NCBI RefSeq assembly: GCF_018847375.1
Contig: NZ_CP072036.1
Location: forward strand, 682,001-746,000
Source of the DNA: Akkermansia massiliensis
GTDB taxonomy: Bacteria > Verrucomicrobiota > Verrucomicrobiia > Verrucomicrobiales > Akkermansiaceae
Reading direction: 5' to 3'
DNA length: 64,000 bases
This document shows positions 9,550-18,570 of this stretch, piece after piece; within the stretch, counting starts at the first letter, position 1, and each line of letters begins with the position of its first letter. The translations under genes were made by a program, and so were the position numbers. Below the pieces are notes generated by a model, which worked only from the letters and a program-made list of their open reading frames with translations, did no database searches and was not told where the DNA came from.

Positions 9550-12417
9550 TTATTGCCGGATGGGAACGAAGGAGGAAGCATCATCCGGGTCCGTTTCACC
9601 GGGATCGATGACGCCGTTGCCGTTGGCGTCCTCCACAAGGTCGGGAACGCCGTCGCCGTCGGAATCCACATCCGGGAAATCAGGCATGCGGATGTAGGCC
9701 GTCCCCACCGCCTGGCCGTTCCTGGTGAGGACGGGATATTGCGCATCCGCCTGACGGAGTTCCCGGATCAGGGAGCGCGCCATGCGCATCAGGCGTTCCT
9801 GCTGCGCCGGGTCCTGAGCCAGGTCATTGCTCTCTCCGATGTCGTCTTTCAGATTGAAAAGCTGCCACGGGAAGCGGCCCGCGGTCCTGTAGCCGTTGCC
9901 GGAATACAAATCCGTATGGGCGTACTGGTCCATGTAATTGTAAATGACCTTCCAGTCTCCTTTCCGGCAGGTGGAATAGAAATTGGCGTAGGAATGGTGG
10001 TGCGGGAAATGCTGGAATATCTTCTGGGTGCGGTGGAAGGAAGAATCCCCCCGGAAATAGGGACTGATGTCCTCCCCGTCCACCTGATGGCCCACCGGAA
10101 CCTTCAGCTTCAGCATACTCAGAATGGTGGGATAAATGTCCCAAATCGCCACGATGTCATGGTTCACGGAATTCTGCGGAATGGGATATTCCTGCTGGAT
10201 GGGGCTGGAGGAATCGGCCTCCGCCCAGCCCACAATCATCGGGATGCGCGTTCCCCCTTCGTAACGGCTGCCTTTGCGCCCTCTCAGGGGAGCTACGGCG
10301 CTGATTTTCTCAAGCCATGGAATATCTCCGCTATAGCTCTGCTGGATGGGAGCGTCTCCGCCGTTGTCGGACATGAAAATGACCAGCGTCCTGTTGGCCA
10401 CGCCCAGTTCCTTGAGGTAATCCATCAGATCCCCCAGGGATTTGTCCATGCCGCCGATCAGGGTGCCGAAATTGCGGAGATTGCCGCCAATGGAAACTCC
10501 CGGTTCAAAGGACGTGCCCGAGGGATAAGTATCGTAGTCCCCGTTGGGGTCCGGCTGGTCGTGCCGCTGGTGGACGGCGTAATGGGTCATGTACGCGAAG
10601 AAAGGCGCATTCTCATCCACGGCGGCCTTGATCTGCTTCTTCATCTCCAGCGTCAGGGCATTTGTCAGGAAATTCCTCTTCCTGTCTTCCGCCGCAGTGG
10701 TTCCGTAATATTCCTCCAGGTCAGGAACATGGGTGTTCCCGGAGCCGAACTGATCCTCTCCCCGGTAGGAGGCGGGCTGTCCGGCGGAGCAGCCGGCTAT
10801 GTTGACGTCAAATCCCAGGTTGGCTGGATTGGAATAAAGCTGGTTGGACGGGGCGAAGTGGGCCTTTCCCACCGTGATGGTCCGGTAGCCGGCATCCTTC
10901 AGCACGCGGGGGAGAGGAATTTCCTGCTGGCTCATCCCTGCCATGTTCCACTGGGGAGCACGGATGTGGGGAAGACCGCCGCTGTATTCATTCAGCGTGG
11001 GGGCATTCACGGCCGTCCAGTTGGTGACCCGGTGACGGGCGGAGGTCTTGCCCGTCATCAGGGACGTGCGGCCCGGAGAACACAAAGGGCACGAATAGGC
11101 ATTCGTGAACTTCATCCCCTGCGCCGCCAGCCTTTCCATGGAGGGCGTTTTATAAAAGGCGTTCAGCTCCGTAACGACGGGCTGGCCGTCCTTGTAATAA
11201 AATGGCACGGACGTATCCTGCCAGCCCATGTCGTCCACCAGGAACACCAGGACGTTGGGCGTGTTCTCCGCCAGAACGGAAATAATCAGGGACTTGCTCT
11301 TCTCCGTGCCGTCCGCCGCGGTCAGCGTCAGCGTGTACTGCGTCGTCTCCGCGGGAGACACCTGAACACTGCCGGCTCCCGCCGTGCTGGTGATGGGAAT
11401 CTCCGCGCCATTGGCGGTCAGGGCGAGGCTTTCCGCTTTCACCGTGCTCCATGTCAGAGTGGCTTTCTCATCACTGCCGGGAGCAACCCTCTTTTTGTCG
11501 GATTCAAAGAGAAGGATTTCCGGTTCCTGCTTCCTGACGGTCACCGTCACTTCTTCCTTGGAAACGGTTCCGTCCTCACAGGCGGCGCTGAGAATGTAGG
11601 TCGTGGTGGCGTCAGGCTTTACCGTGACGGAACCCGTGCCGTCTTCCGTAGTGGCCGGAATATCCCGGCCGTCCCTGGTGCTCAGCGTGACCGCTCCGCA
11701 CTTCCAGGTTTTCCAGCTCAGGACGGCTCCGGAGGTTGAATCTTCCATGACCTCTGAAGGAGTCGCCGTAAAAGTCACGATGCCGGGAGAAGGAGCCGTC
11801 AGGCGGACCGCATTGATGGCGGAACGCGTTTGGGAGGCCCCGTTGCCCGTAATGGTAATCGTTCCTCCGGTGACCGGCACATACTTCAGCGTCAGCTTGT
11901 TGCCTCCTTCCTGAAACGCGCCGGAAAACGTGCCGCGGTCCTGGATGGTGCCGGTGAGGCCGTTAACCGTATAAAGCATGTCCCGGTCCGAGTCATTGCA
12001 ATCCCCGTAAATTTCCACATGGCAGTATTCCGCCATGGAATCGGGAAGCCGGGAAATCACGACGTTTTCCGTTCCCCGGATACCGGCCCAGGAATCCATG
12101 AGCAAATAATCACGGTTCCTGCCCGACGCAAAAATGCCGTTGCTGGCGCAATAACCCGGATTGATGGCGCAGGAGGCTTCCGTGGACACTCCCGCCGCAG
12201 TTTTCAAGGAGGAAACGGTCGTAGCGGCATTCGCCGCAGGCTTGATGAAATTCCATGTTTTTCCTTCCTCCGCCAGGGTTCCGGGCTCCGCCTGCCGGAA
12301 CGCCGCCTCCGTGGCCGCAGTTCCGTTCAGCACTCCTATCCCTATTTCTTCCGCATGCGCCAGGGAGCAGGCGGCCAGCACAGCCGGAACCCATCCGCAC
12401 CAATTCAGCTTTCTCAT
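9550..12417 (-). CDS. Large secreted multidomain sulfatase
   Basis: A 955-residue type-I sulfatase expected to remove sulfate esters from extracellular glycans such as mucin. It has a signal peptide (MRKLNWCGWVPAVLAACSLAHA), an N-terminal beta-sandwich at about 25-207, and two Ig-like repeats at about 210-295 and 300-382. The catalytic domain follows from about 385 (NVLVFLVDDMGWQDTS). Cys446 in CSPGR is the residue converted to formylglycine, and SDNGGDAP supplies metal ligands. The tail DVDSDGDGVPDLVEDANGNG is a type-3 calcium-binding segment. Substrate cannot be assigned. It lies between a PEP-CTERM gene and a surface-protein gene on the same strand. Confidence 0.93.
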   Translation of the reverse strand: MRKLNWCGWVPAVLAACSLAHAEEIGIGVLNGTAATEAAFRQAEPGTLAEEGKTWNFIKPAANAATTVSSLKTAAGVSTEASCAINPGYCASNGIFASGRNRDYLLMDSWAGIRGTENVVISRLPDSMAEYCHVEIYGDCNDSDRDMLYTVNGLTGTIQDRGTFSGAFQEGGNKLTLKYVPVTGGTITITGNGASQTRSAINAVRLTAPSPGIVTFTATPSEVMEDSTSGAVLSWKTWKCGAVTLSTRDGRDIPATTEDGTGSVTVKPDATTTYILSAACEDGTVSKEEVTVTVRKQEPEILLFESDKKRVAPGSDEKATLTWSTVKAESLALTANGAEIPITSTAGAGSVQVSPAETTQYTLTLTAADGTEKSKSLIISVLAENTPNVLVFLVDDMGWQDTSVPFYYKDGQPVVTELNAFYKTPSMERLAAQGMKFTNAYSCPLCSPGRTSLMTGKTSARHRVTNWTAVNAPTLNEYSGGLPHIRAPQWNMAGMSQQEIPLPRVLKDAGYRTITVGKAHFAPSNQLYSNPANLGFDVNIAGCSAGQPASYRGEDQFGSGNTHVPDLEEYYGTTAAEDRKRNFLTNALTLEMKKQIKAAVDENAPFFAYMTHYAVHQRHDQPDPNGDYDTYPSGTSFEPGVSIGGNLRNFGTLIGGMDKSLGDLMDYLKELGVANRTLVIFMSDNGGDAPIQQSYSGDIPWLEKISAVAPLRGRKGSRYEGGTRIPMIVGWAEADSSSPIQQEYPIPQNSVNHDIVAIWDIYPTILSMLKLKVPVGHQVDGEDISPYFRGDSSFHRTQKIFQHFPHHHSYANFYSTCRKGDWKVIYNYMDQYAHTDLYSGNGYRTAGRFPWQLFNLKDDIGESNDLAQDPAQQERLMRMARSLIRELRQADAQYPVLTRNGQAVGTAYIRMPDFPDVDSDGDGVPDLVEDANGNGVIDPGETDPDDASSFVPIRQ

Positions 12418-12444
12418 GGCGATTTCCTCTTCCGTAAACAGGAA

Positions 12445-12479
12445 GGCGCCGACTGTTCCTTTCGCGAACGGCCGGCGCC
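12445..12479 (-). other. Hairpin between PEP-CTERM and sulfatase genes
   Basis: GGCGCCG and CGGCGCC form a 7-bp GC-rich stem in the 79-base gap. No T-tract follows on the minus strand, so it looks like an mRNA processing or stability hairpin, or a weak attenuator, rather than a terminator. Confidence 0.5.
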
Positions 12480-12496
12480 TGCATGAAAAACAAACG

Positions 12497-13291
12497 TTAC
12501 GCGCGCCTGCGGCGCATCAGCAGAGCGCCCAGGCCCAGCAGGCCGAGACTGGCCGTGGCCGGTTCAGGAACGGAGGTCAGCGCCAGGGCATTGATGTTGC
12601 CGGTACCTCCCTGGGACTGGATATCAAGCCGGGTGCCATCCGCCGCCACGTCAAACGTGTAAGTAATCAGCATCCAGTCTCCGGTATGCGTGTTGCCCGT
12701 GACGGTGGCGCCGTTCAGCGTAGCGCCGGACCCGGTGGAGTAGTCGTCCAGGCTGGCGGAAATGTTGGAGATTCCGGTGCCGTCAAGGCTGAAGGAAGAA
12801 GGATTGCCCGCACCGTAATTGTTTCCGCGTCCCACCAGCATGGTCAGCGTGTAGGTGCCGGCGGACAGGTTGTTCAGGGACATCGTGAAATTGCCGTTCG
12901 CGGAGCCTATCGGATTGATCGCGCCCCCCATCGGATTGCCGGTAGTCATATCCTGGCCGAAAACATCGTAAAACTTGTTGCCCTGGCCCAGGGCGGACCC
13001 TTTGGCAGCGGCATCGGTCATGGCGCCGGGACCTCCGCAGCAGAGTCCTCCCGTCGTCAGGGTGATTCCGGTGCTTCCTCCCCCCGTAGTGACCAAGGTT
13101 CCGGAAGTATAGGAATTACTCTGTCCCGTGGAAATCTTGTTCACTTTCTGTCCGGGTTCTCCCAGATACGTGCCGTCCACAACGGCGGTGCCATTGCCTG
13201 AATTGATCCCGAACGAGATCAGAACGGTGGAGGCTTCGGCCGCCACCGCCGCCGCAACCATAGTTGCCAGAATGAATAATGTTTTCTTCAT
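12497..13291 (-). CDS. PEP-CTERM sorted secreted protein
   Basis: A 264-residue exported protein with signal peptide MKKTLFILATMVAAAVAAEA. It ends in VPEPATASLGLLGLGALLMRRRRA: a PEP motif, a hydrophobic helix and an arginine cluster, the exosortase-recognised sorting signal. The mature part is a glycine-, serine- and threonine-rich beta-sandwich. Its overall pattern (a LISFGINSGNG opening and a closing NINALALTSV) resembles the N-terminal domain of the neighbouring sulfatase. The start at 13291 was chosen because it begins the signal peptide. The role is unknown; carbohydrate binding or surface display is possible. Confidence 0.8.
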   Translation of the reverse strand: MKKTLFILATMVAAAVAAEASTVLISFGINSGNGTAVVDGTYLGEPGQKVNKISTGQSNSYTSGTLVTTGGGSTGITLTTGGLCCGGPGAMTDAAAKGSALGQGNKFYDVFGQDMTTGNPMGGAINPIGSANGNFTMSLNNLSAGTYTLTMLVGRGNNYGAGNPSSFSLDGTGISNISASLDDYSTGSGATLNGATVTGNTHTGDWMLITYTFDVAADGTRLDIQSQGGTGNINALALTSVPEPATASLGLLGLGALLMRRRRA

Positions 13292-13350
13292 GGTGTCAAT
13301 GGGATATGTGATTGGAAATGATGAAACACCGCTTCCATTTCTTGACAAAT

Positions 13351-13369
13351 AACGAATTTAGAATCCGTT
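13351..13369. repeat. Palindrome copy 1 (operator-like)
   Basis: AACGAATTTAGAATCCGTT has 7-base arms with one mismatch around TTAGA. Including flanks, the arms extend to 9 bases (13349-13371). It is related to copy 2 in inverse orientation and lies 60 bases upstream of the PEP-CTERM start codon. Confidence 0.6.
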
Positions 13370-13558
13370 ATGAATGTTAGAAGAAAATCTGAAAAAATAT
13401 ACTGCGCATCTCATTGAAAATAAGCCGTTTTATTTTTTGTGCCTTGAAAAATGAATCTTTGCCGGAGAGATTGTCCAGCCCATTCAAACAATAGTCTGTT
13501 TGATTAAGGCATTCATACTAATGAAATAATAATCCGAACTCTGGTCTTTTTTGTTGAC

Positions 13559-13577
13559 CACGGATTCTAAATCCGTG
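13559..13577. repeat. Palindrome copy 2 (operator-like)
   Basis: CACGGATTCTAAATCCGTG has perfect 7-base arms around TCTAA. It is the inverse counterpart of the element about 190 bases to its left, and the core TTTAGAATCCG is shared. Confidence 0.6.
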
Positions 13578-13606
13578 AAACAATGGAAAGTTTTTCCATG
13601 AACAAC

Positions 13607-13644
13607 AAAAAGGCTCCCCTCCTTTCAGGATGGGGAGCCTTTTT
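13607..13644 (-). terminator. Bidirectional terminator after the GreA-fusion gene
   Basis: GGCTCCCC/GGGGAGCC form an 8-bp stem with AAAAA on one side and TTTTT on the other, so it works in either direction. It lies 40 bases beyond the stop of the leftward gene ending at 13684. Confidence 0.88.
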
Positions 13645-13683
13645 AAAGGCCTTAGTCAAAAGGGAAAGCAACTCTCTTAAAAA

Positions 13684-15531
13684 TTAAAAAGCGGCTTCAA
13701 TCTTCGTAATGGTGAACACTTTCTTCTTGTCGCCGTCCATCGGCACGATCTTCACCTGGTCTCCCACGCTCCTGCCCGTCAGCTCCTTGCCAACCTGGGA
13801 AAGATAGGAGACAATGTGCTTTTCCGGATTCGTATCCCACGCGCCCAGAATGGTGTACACCACGGCATCCCCTCCGGCCAGGGGCTGGAGGGTCACCTTC
13901 ATCCCCATGGCGGCCTTGGAGGTATCCGTCACGGCAAAGTCCGTGCCGCGGGCCAGCGCCAGCGCCTGCTCCAGTTCGGAACGGCGGCGGTTAAGCACCT
14001 TTTCCACTTCCTTGGCATCCTGGTAGCCGCCGTTTTCACGGAGGTCTCCCTCCGCACGGGAAATCTTCTTGTTGTGCAGGTTTTCCGGAATCTTCACATT
14101 CACCAGCTCTTCCAGCTCCTTCTTGCGGGCTTCCAGGCTGTCCCAGGAAACGAAAATCGGTTCCGGCTTGTCGGAGGTATCCACCAGGGCGTCCAGCACG
14201 ATGGCGTGCAGGTCAGGGAACACGCTGATCACGCGGGCCATCAGCGCACCGCGGTCCTGTTCGGAGAAGGCGGAGGTATTGTACAGCATCTTGGCGAACT
14301 GGCGCACTTCCGCCACGTCCTGCCCCTTGATCATTTCCTGGATGATGTTCTTGTCCTCCATAAACAGGTTTTTCAAGCGCAGCATGCGGTTGGGGCCGCC
14401 GTCCATGTGGTCCTGTTCAATCAGGGAAAGCATCGCAATGCCGACGGGAAGGCCGAAGAGGGGCTTGGAGGCGTCATGCCGCTGGCGGCATATCCAGATG
14501 AGGGATTCAGCCGGAAGAGTCTGGCGCAGCAGTTCATGCTTCAAATGCTTGACCAGGGCCTTGTCATGCCCTTCCTCTATCAGGAACTTGGCAATCTCTC
14601 CCACGGCGCGGGCGCCGCTCGCGTCAAACAGCTCCAGCGCCTTCTGCGTCCACTCTTCTCCAAAGACGGCGGGCAGCGTAACGTACACGCGCTTCTGGCG
14701 CACGGCGGGCATGGAATTGAGCACTTCCGCGAAGCGTTCCACATCGCCGATATTGGCTTCCACGATGGAACGGAGGGGGTAGGCGGCCTGGGCCGCTTCC
14801 GTGTTCTTCACGGCGGCGATCAGGTCGTCCCGGAGCACGGCCAGCTCCAGCACCTGCTGAAGAGCCAGGCTTCCGCCGTTGCGCACGTCGGCGTCCACCG
14901 CCTGAACCAGGGCGTTGACGGCGTCCGGCTCCGTCATGACCGTTTCCATCTTGATGCCGTCCAGCACGCGCACCTTGGCTTTCAGGTCCGCGGCCTTGTT
15001 GTAATCCTCCAGGGCAGCCTGGGCGCGGGAAAGAATATTCGTGCGGAGCGTGATGCGCTCTCCCTTGCGGGTAGGCATCATGAACTGGACGTTGGAACGG
15101 AGCATGGCGCGCACCTTGTCCCACCAGTTCTTCCATTTGTCCGCGGCAATCACGGTGCCTTTCAGCGCGGCTTCCAGCTTTTCCGGGGTAAGGGAATTGC
15201 CGTAGCCCTGCAAGGTGACGCGCACCAGTTCCACCGGATCGTCCACGGACAGGTTGATCAGGGATTCGGTATCTTCATAACGCCTGGCCAGGAAATGGTC
15301 ATCATGGAGGAACTCCAAAATTTTTGGAGCAAATTCCAAGGCAACTTCGTGTTCCGGATTTTCCTCAAAATCAATAACCAGCTTTTTGGCGGCCAGGTTC
15401 CAGGAAATGACTTTGCCGGCGCCCCAGGTAGTATGGAAGCAGTAACGGCCAGGTGCGATGCGATCAAGTTTTTCAGCGAGAGAGGGGGTGATTTTCCCCA
15501 GAGACAATAATTTCTCCAAGTCGGCGTGCAT
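13684..15531 (-). CDS. Long GreA/GreB-domain transcription factor
   Basis: A 615-residue protein ending in a GreA/GreB module. A coiled-coil-like stretch (NRRRSELEQALALARG) leads into the FKBP-like C-terminal domain (MGMKVTLQPLAGG...LTGRSVGDQVKI), which in E. coli GreA docks on RNA polymerase. The N-terminal 500 residues are helical and resemble, in size and arrangement, the extra region of chlamydial GreA fusions (about 715 residues). The likely role is rescue of backtracked polymerase. The ATG at 15531 (MHADLEKLLSLGK) is chosen because a TTGATA-16-TATCAT promoter ends 11 bases before it and overlaps the earlier ATG at 15543. Confidence 0.8.
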   Translation of the reverse strand: MHADLEKLLSLGKITPSLAEKLDRIAPGRYCFHTTWGAGKVISWNLAAKKLVIDFEENPEHEVALEFAPKILEFLHDDHFLARRYEDTESLINLSVDDPVELVRVTLQGYGNSLTPEKLEAALKGTVIAADKWKNWWDKVRAMLRSNVQFMMPTRKGERITLRTNILSRAQAALEDYNKAADLKAKVRVLDGIKMETVMTEPDAVNALVQAVDADVRNGGSLALQQVLELAVLRDDLIAAVKNTEAAQAAYPLRSIVEANIGDVERFAEVLNSMPAVRQKRVYVTLPAVFGEEWTQKALELFDASGARAVGEIAKFLIEEGHDKALVKHLKHELLRQTLPAESLIWICRQRHDASKPLFGLPVGIAMLSLIEQDHMDGGPNRMLRLKNLFMEDKNIIQEMIKGQDVAEVRQFAKMLYNTSAFSEQDRGALMARVISVFPDLHAIVLDALVDTSDKPEPIFVSWDSLEARKKELEELVNVKIPENLHNKKISRAEGDLRENGGYQDAKEVEKVLNRRRSELEQALALARGTDFAVTDTSKAAMGMKVTLQPLAGGDAVVYTILGAWDTNPEKHIVSYLSQVGKELTGRSVGDQVKIVPMDGDKKKVFTITKIEAAF

Positions 15532-15541
15532 ACTAAAGCGC

Positions 15542-15569
15542 ATGATACGCGCACCCCTACCGGTATCAA
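15542..15569 (-). promoter_or_regulatory. Promoter of the GreA-fusion gene
   Basis: TTGATA (15564-15569) and TATCAT (15542-15547) are separated by 16 bases. Predicted initiation near 15535 leaves a leader of about 4 bases before the chosen ATG. Confidence 0.6.
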
Positions 15570-15629
15570 GACTAAATTCCCGTAGAGGCACACGGCCAGT
15601 GCATCAAGGGCTGCCTGAACCCCTTCCGC

Positions 15630-16406
15630 CTACCAGTCAAAACGGCTCCCATTGATTCCAAAGCACTCTTTGCGGGGGCACCCTCCCGCCGGCGGAGTCT
15701 TCCCCCGCAACACATCGTAATGCTTCATGATATACCCCGCACTGTCCTTCACGCTTTCGTCCTGGTATGCGCTGTACGCACACTCCAGCAGCTTCTCCAC
15801 GGTTTCAAACCCCTCGTCCTGCGGCGTCAGTATCCTGTTTTTTCCGTCCGTCCCGCGGATGATCACCATGTCCAGGGAATCCGGGTCTGAATCCCCCGCC
15901 GCCTTCCCGGCGGCAATCTCCCCGGAAGCGGCATGGTCCAGGACCCGGATGATCAGCCGGGACAAACCCTTCCCCATATCCATCCACTCCCGTTTCACCC
16001 TGGGTGAATAATCCCGGCCCACGCCCCCGGCATCCATCCAGAATGGTTCGCCTTCATAAGGAATAAGGCGCCTTTCAGGGGTTCCTTCAAAAAACCAATT
16101 GCAATACATCTGGGCAGGATTCAAATTCAGGGAAGAAGCCCGAACCATCAGCGTTCCGTCCAGATAAAAACCGAACTCCTAGTCAAAGGACCCCAGGTAA
16201 ATGCAGGCATACGTAAAGGGGGGATTTTCCGGGAAAAGCATTTCCCAATAAACGCCGGCGTCACCCCAATAGGCCTCTTCCCAAGCGCATGCGAAATATT
16301 GGGCCGGGTAAATGAGAGTCATTCCTTCTTCTACCTCCTCATCTGCCGCCGATGGAAAAGGAACCAGCGAAAAAGTCATCCAGAAGCAGAGCAGCAGTTT
16401 GAACAT
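15630..16406 (-). pseudogene. Amber-interrupted paralog of the adjacent secreted protein
   Basis: Read leftward from the ATG at 16406 (MFKLLLCFW, signal peptide), the frame meets TAG at 16177-16179 and then stays open to 15630. The intact paralog upstream reads SFDREFGFYLDG where this copy reads SFD, stop, EFGFYLDG, so one base change (AGG to TAG) could explain it. The first 80 residues match the paralog's N-terminal half, and everything after GFYLDG matches its C-terminal half. The middle of about 300 residues is absent. It is either a pseudogene or a readthrough or suppressor-dependent gene. No function is known. Confidence 0.7.
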
Positions 16407-16537
16407 CAGTATTTTTTTAAACCAGTAGAATACCATGGGCAAGTTAATAAAGGCAATTCATCTCCGGCCCTTCCGCTGCGGAGCCCTAGCCCGGACGTTT
16501 CCGGAAAAGACACAGGGAAAATCCCCCCGGCCCCGGA

Positions 16538-18262
16538 TTAAAACCACCAGGCCCGGCCACCCCTGCTGCTCCACAGGCCGCTTTCACGGCGATATTCCCG
16601 CGCCCCTTCCTCCGGCGTTCTTCCCTGCAGCACGGCACGCTTCTCAATAATTCCCTTCAAATAATCCTCATCGCAAGTGAACAGCAGGTCCATGGTATAC
16701 AATAAATCCATCAGCTCCACCACGGTTCCCAAATCAGCATCAGCGGCAGACATGATCCTCTCCGTTCCGTCAGCCCCGCGCACGATGCAAAAGCCGGTAT
16801 CGTCCACGTGATGAGCCGTTCTCCCTTTTCCGGACACCAGCTCTCCCCTGGCAATCCCGGTGAGCAACCCTTCCATCATGCCGCCTATCTCCCTCCCGAC
16901 GATGAGCCACTCCCTCTTCACCCTGGCTTCACAATCCCCCTCCGCATCCGGAATGCCCTCATAAGGGAATAACTCCCTTTCCGGTACCCGGTGAAAAAAC
17001 CAGCTGTCATAAACCTCCCAGGGATGATGTGACTGGGATTCCGCACGCCCCATGAGGGGGCCATCCAGATAAAAACCGCAGATGCCGCGCCCGGGAAGCA
17101 AACAGCACACGGCGGGCTTCCCCTCCGTCCCCGCCGGGAACAAATCCTTCCAAAGGGGATTTGTTCCCAAAGGCTTCAGAAAACGCTCCCGGAACCCACG
17201 GACATATTTTTCTCCCGAATACGGGGAGGGCGCTTTTTCTTCCGGCTCCTCTTCCGCAGCTGCAAACTCCCCGCGCATGCTTTTTTCCCGTTCCCGGGCG
17301 GCCTCCTCCTGCTCCATTCGTTTCCAAACCCGTTTACTGAATCCCTCCACCCATTCACTGGACACCATGGGAGGCGGCTCGTCACCCGCTTCTGCGGCAT
17401 ACTTCCGGACGGCGGCGCACTGCTTCATCACCCATTGCTCCCCTGCCGGGGTCAAATCATCCATCATGGCCATGTCTGCCAATCCCCAGGCCAGAAACCT
17501 CATGGCCGGCCTCATCCTGCCTTCTCCCCGGCACAGGTCTTCCGCCATAGCGCCGGACTCCCCGCGGAAGTAGCAGTAATTCCCGTCGCACCCGGTCACG
17601 TACTGGCGGTACAGGTCCATGGGGAAAGTTCTGCGAGTGACCGCTTCATCCCACGTTTTGCGAAGTTCAGCCGCTACGGCAGGGTTTAATGCCGTCCGGC
17701 CTCTTTTAACAAATAAGCGACTGTAAAGAACAGGATTGACCACGGCCTCCACCCAGGCGGCAGAGAGCTCACGATATTCCCGGAATTGGAGGAAATTCAG
17801 AACCATATTTCTTTTACGCCCGGCAAAAGGGTCTTCTTCCGTTACGGTATCGGCAACACAGTCCCATCCCTCCAAAAGATTCCCTAAAACGGGAAAGTGC
17901 AAGCAGGTCAGCAGCACGGCAGCCTGTTTCATCCCGGGACTCCGGAAATCCGCCACCGGAAACTGGGATAGCATCTGCATGCTGCATGGCCCGATGGCTC
18001 TGGCCCAGCACAGTTCGTTCCCGTCCAGATAAAAGCCGAATTCACGGTCAAACGAAGGAAGGTACAGGCACGCATAGGCAAAGGGCGGATTGTCCGGAAA
18101 AAGGGTCGTCCAATAGCGGCTGTTCTGGGATTCCACGGCAAAATACTGAACCGGGCATCTTAGAGTACTCCAACTTTCAACATCGGAATGGCAGGTGTCC
18201 TCCGCCCGGGACGGAAGTGTGAGAGCGAGAGCCGTCCAGAAACATGCAGCCAGTTTGAACAT
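16538..18262 (-). CDS. Secreted protein of unknown function with duplicated GFYLDG module
   Basis: I do not recognise this 574-residue protein. It starts with a signal peptide (MFKLAACFWTALALTLPSRA), so it should be periplasmic or outer-surface. Two halves share a motif: FGFYLDG near residue 78 followed by WARA, and CGFYLDG near 400 followed by MGRA. A charged, glutamate-rich linker lies around 320-360 (EQEEAAREREK...EEEPEEKAPSP). It is rich in Trp, Cys and Tyr. Its degenerate relative lies immediately downstream, suggesting tandem duplication. The gene is divergent from purC. No catalytic motif is evident. Confidence 0.6.
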   Translation of the reverse strand: MFKLAACFWTALALTLPSRAEDTCHSDVESWSTLRCPVQYFAVESQNSRYWTTLFPDNPPFAYACLYLPSFDREFGFYLDGNELCWARAIGPCSMQMLSQFPVADFRSPGMKQAAVLLTCLHFPVLGNLLEGWDCVADTVTEEDPFAGRKRNMVLNFLQFREYRELSAAWVEAVVNPVLYSRLFVKRGRTALNPAVAAELRKTWDEAVTRRTFPMDLYRQYVTGCDGNYCYFRGESGAMAEDLCRGEGRMRPAMRFLAWGLADMAMMDDLTPAGEQWVMKQCAAVRKYAAEAGDEPPPMVSSEWVEGFSKRVWKRMEQEEAAREREKSMRGEFAAAEEEPEEKAPSPYSGEKYVRGFRERFLKPLGTNPLWKDLFPAGTEGKPAVCCLLPGRGICGFYLDGPLMGRAESQSHHPWEVYDSWFFHRVPERELFPYEGIPDAEGDCEARVKREWLIVGREIGGMMEGLLTGIARGELVSGKGRTAHHVDDTGFCIVRGADGTERIMSAADADLGTVVELMDLLYTMDLLFTCDEDYLKGIIEKRAVLQGRTPEEGAREYRRESGLWSSRGGRAWWF

Positions 18263-18401
18263 CAATCATCTTCCTAACATCCGCGGAAACAGGTGGCAAG
18301 TTGATTATGCTTTTTTCATTCAGAAGAATAATGGCCGCCGGTTTGTGCCGGATTTCAGACATTCACCTCCGTGGCTCTCCGGAAAAGACCCGAGTCCAGA
18401 G

Positions 18402-18432
18402 ACCGGAAAACCGGGTTTGCCCGGTTGGATGG
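18402..18432 (+). repeat. Dispersed intergenic repeat, copy A
   Basis: ACCGGAAAA followed after an insertion by GCCCGGTTGGATGG. Similar text appears in two other non-coding stretches (25241-25270 and 45294-45336). The internal CCGGGTTTGCCCGG is a short hairpin. Confidence 0.4.
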
Positions 18433-18507
18433 CCCTTGTCAATTCCTTCCCCATGGGATAGCCGCAAGGGCGTGCGGAGGCGCCCCCTTCCTTCGTCCAG
18501 TTGCGGC

Positions 18508-18536
18508 TTGACCGTGCGGAACGTCTGGCGTAACAT
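18508..18536 (+). promoter_or_regulatory. purC promoter
   Basis: TTGACC (18508-18513), a 17-base spacer and TAACAT (18531-18536). Transcription from about 18543 would give a leader of about 28 bases before purC. No purine riboswitch is visible. Confidence 0.6.
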
Positions 18537-18570
18537 CCCCGCACGCATTCAACCCTGCGCAACACGTATC

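Larger units (their letters stand above)
13292..13606. other. AT-rich upstream region with two palindromes
   Basis: About 315 bases of clearly lower GC than the flanks, upstream of the leftward PEP-CTERM gene. It holds two related 19-bp palindromes (13351-13369 and 13559-13577). No convincing promoter hexamers or reading frame are seen. Confidence 0.6.
18263..18570. other. Divergent intergenic region
   Basis: About 308 bases between the leftward secreted-protein gene and purC. It contains the purC promoter (18508-18536) and one copy of a dispersed CCGGTTGGA repeat (18402-18432). No small gene is convincing. Confidence 0.6.

Noticed and set aside
9358..11739. A 793-codon open frame antisense to the sulfatase
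   Set aside because: The sulfatase frame carries the CSPGR site and conserved domains. The opposite frame has no recognisable feature.
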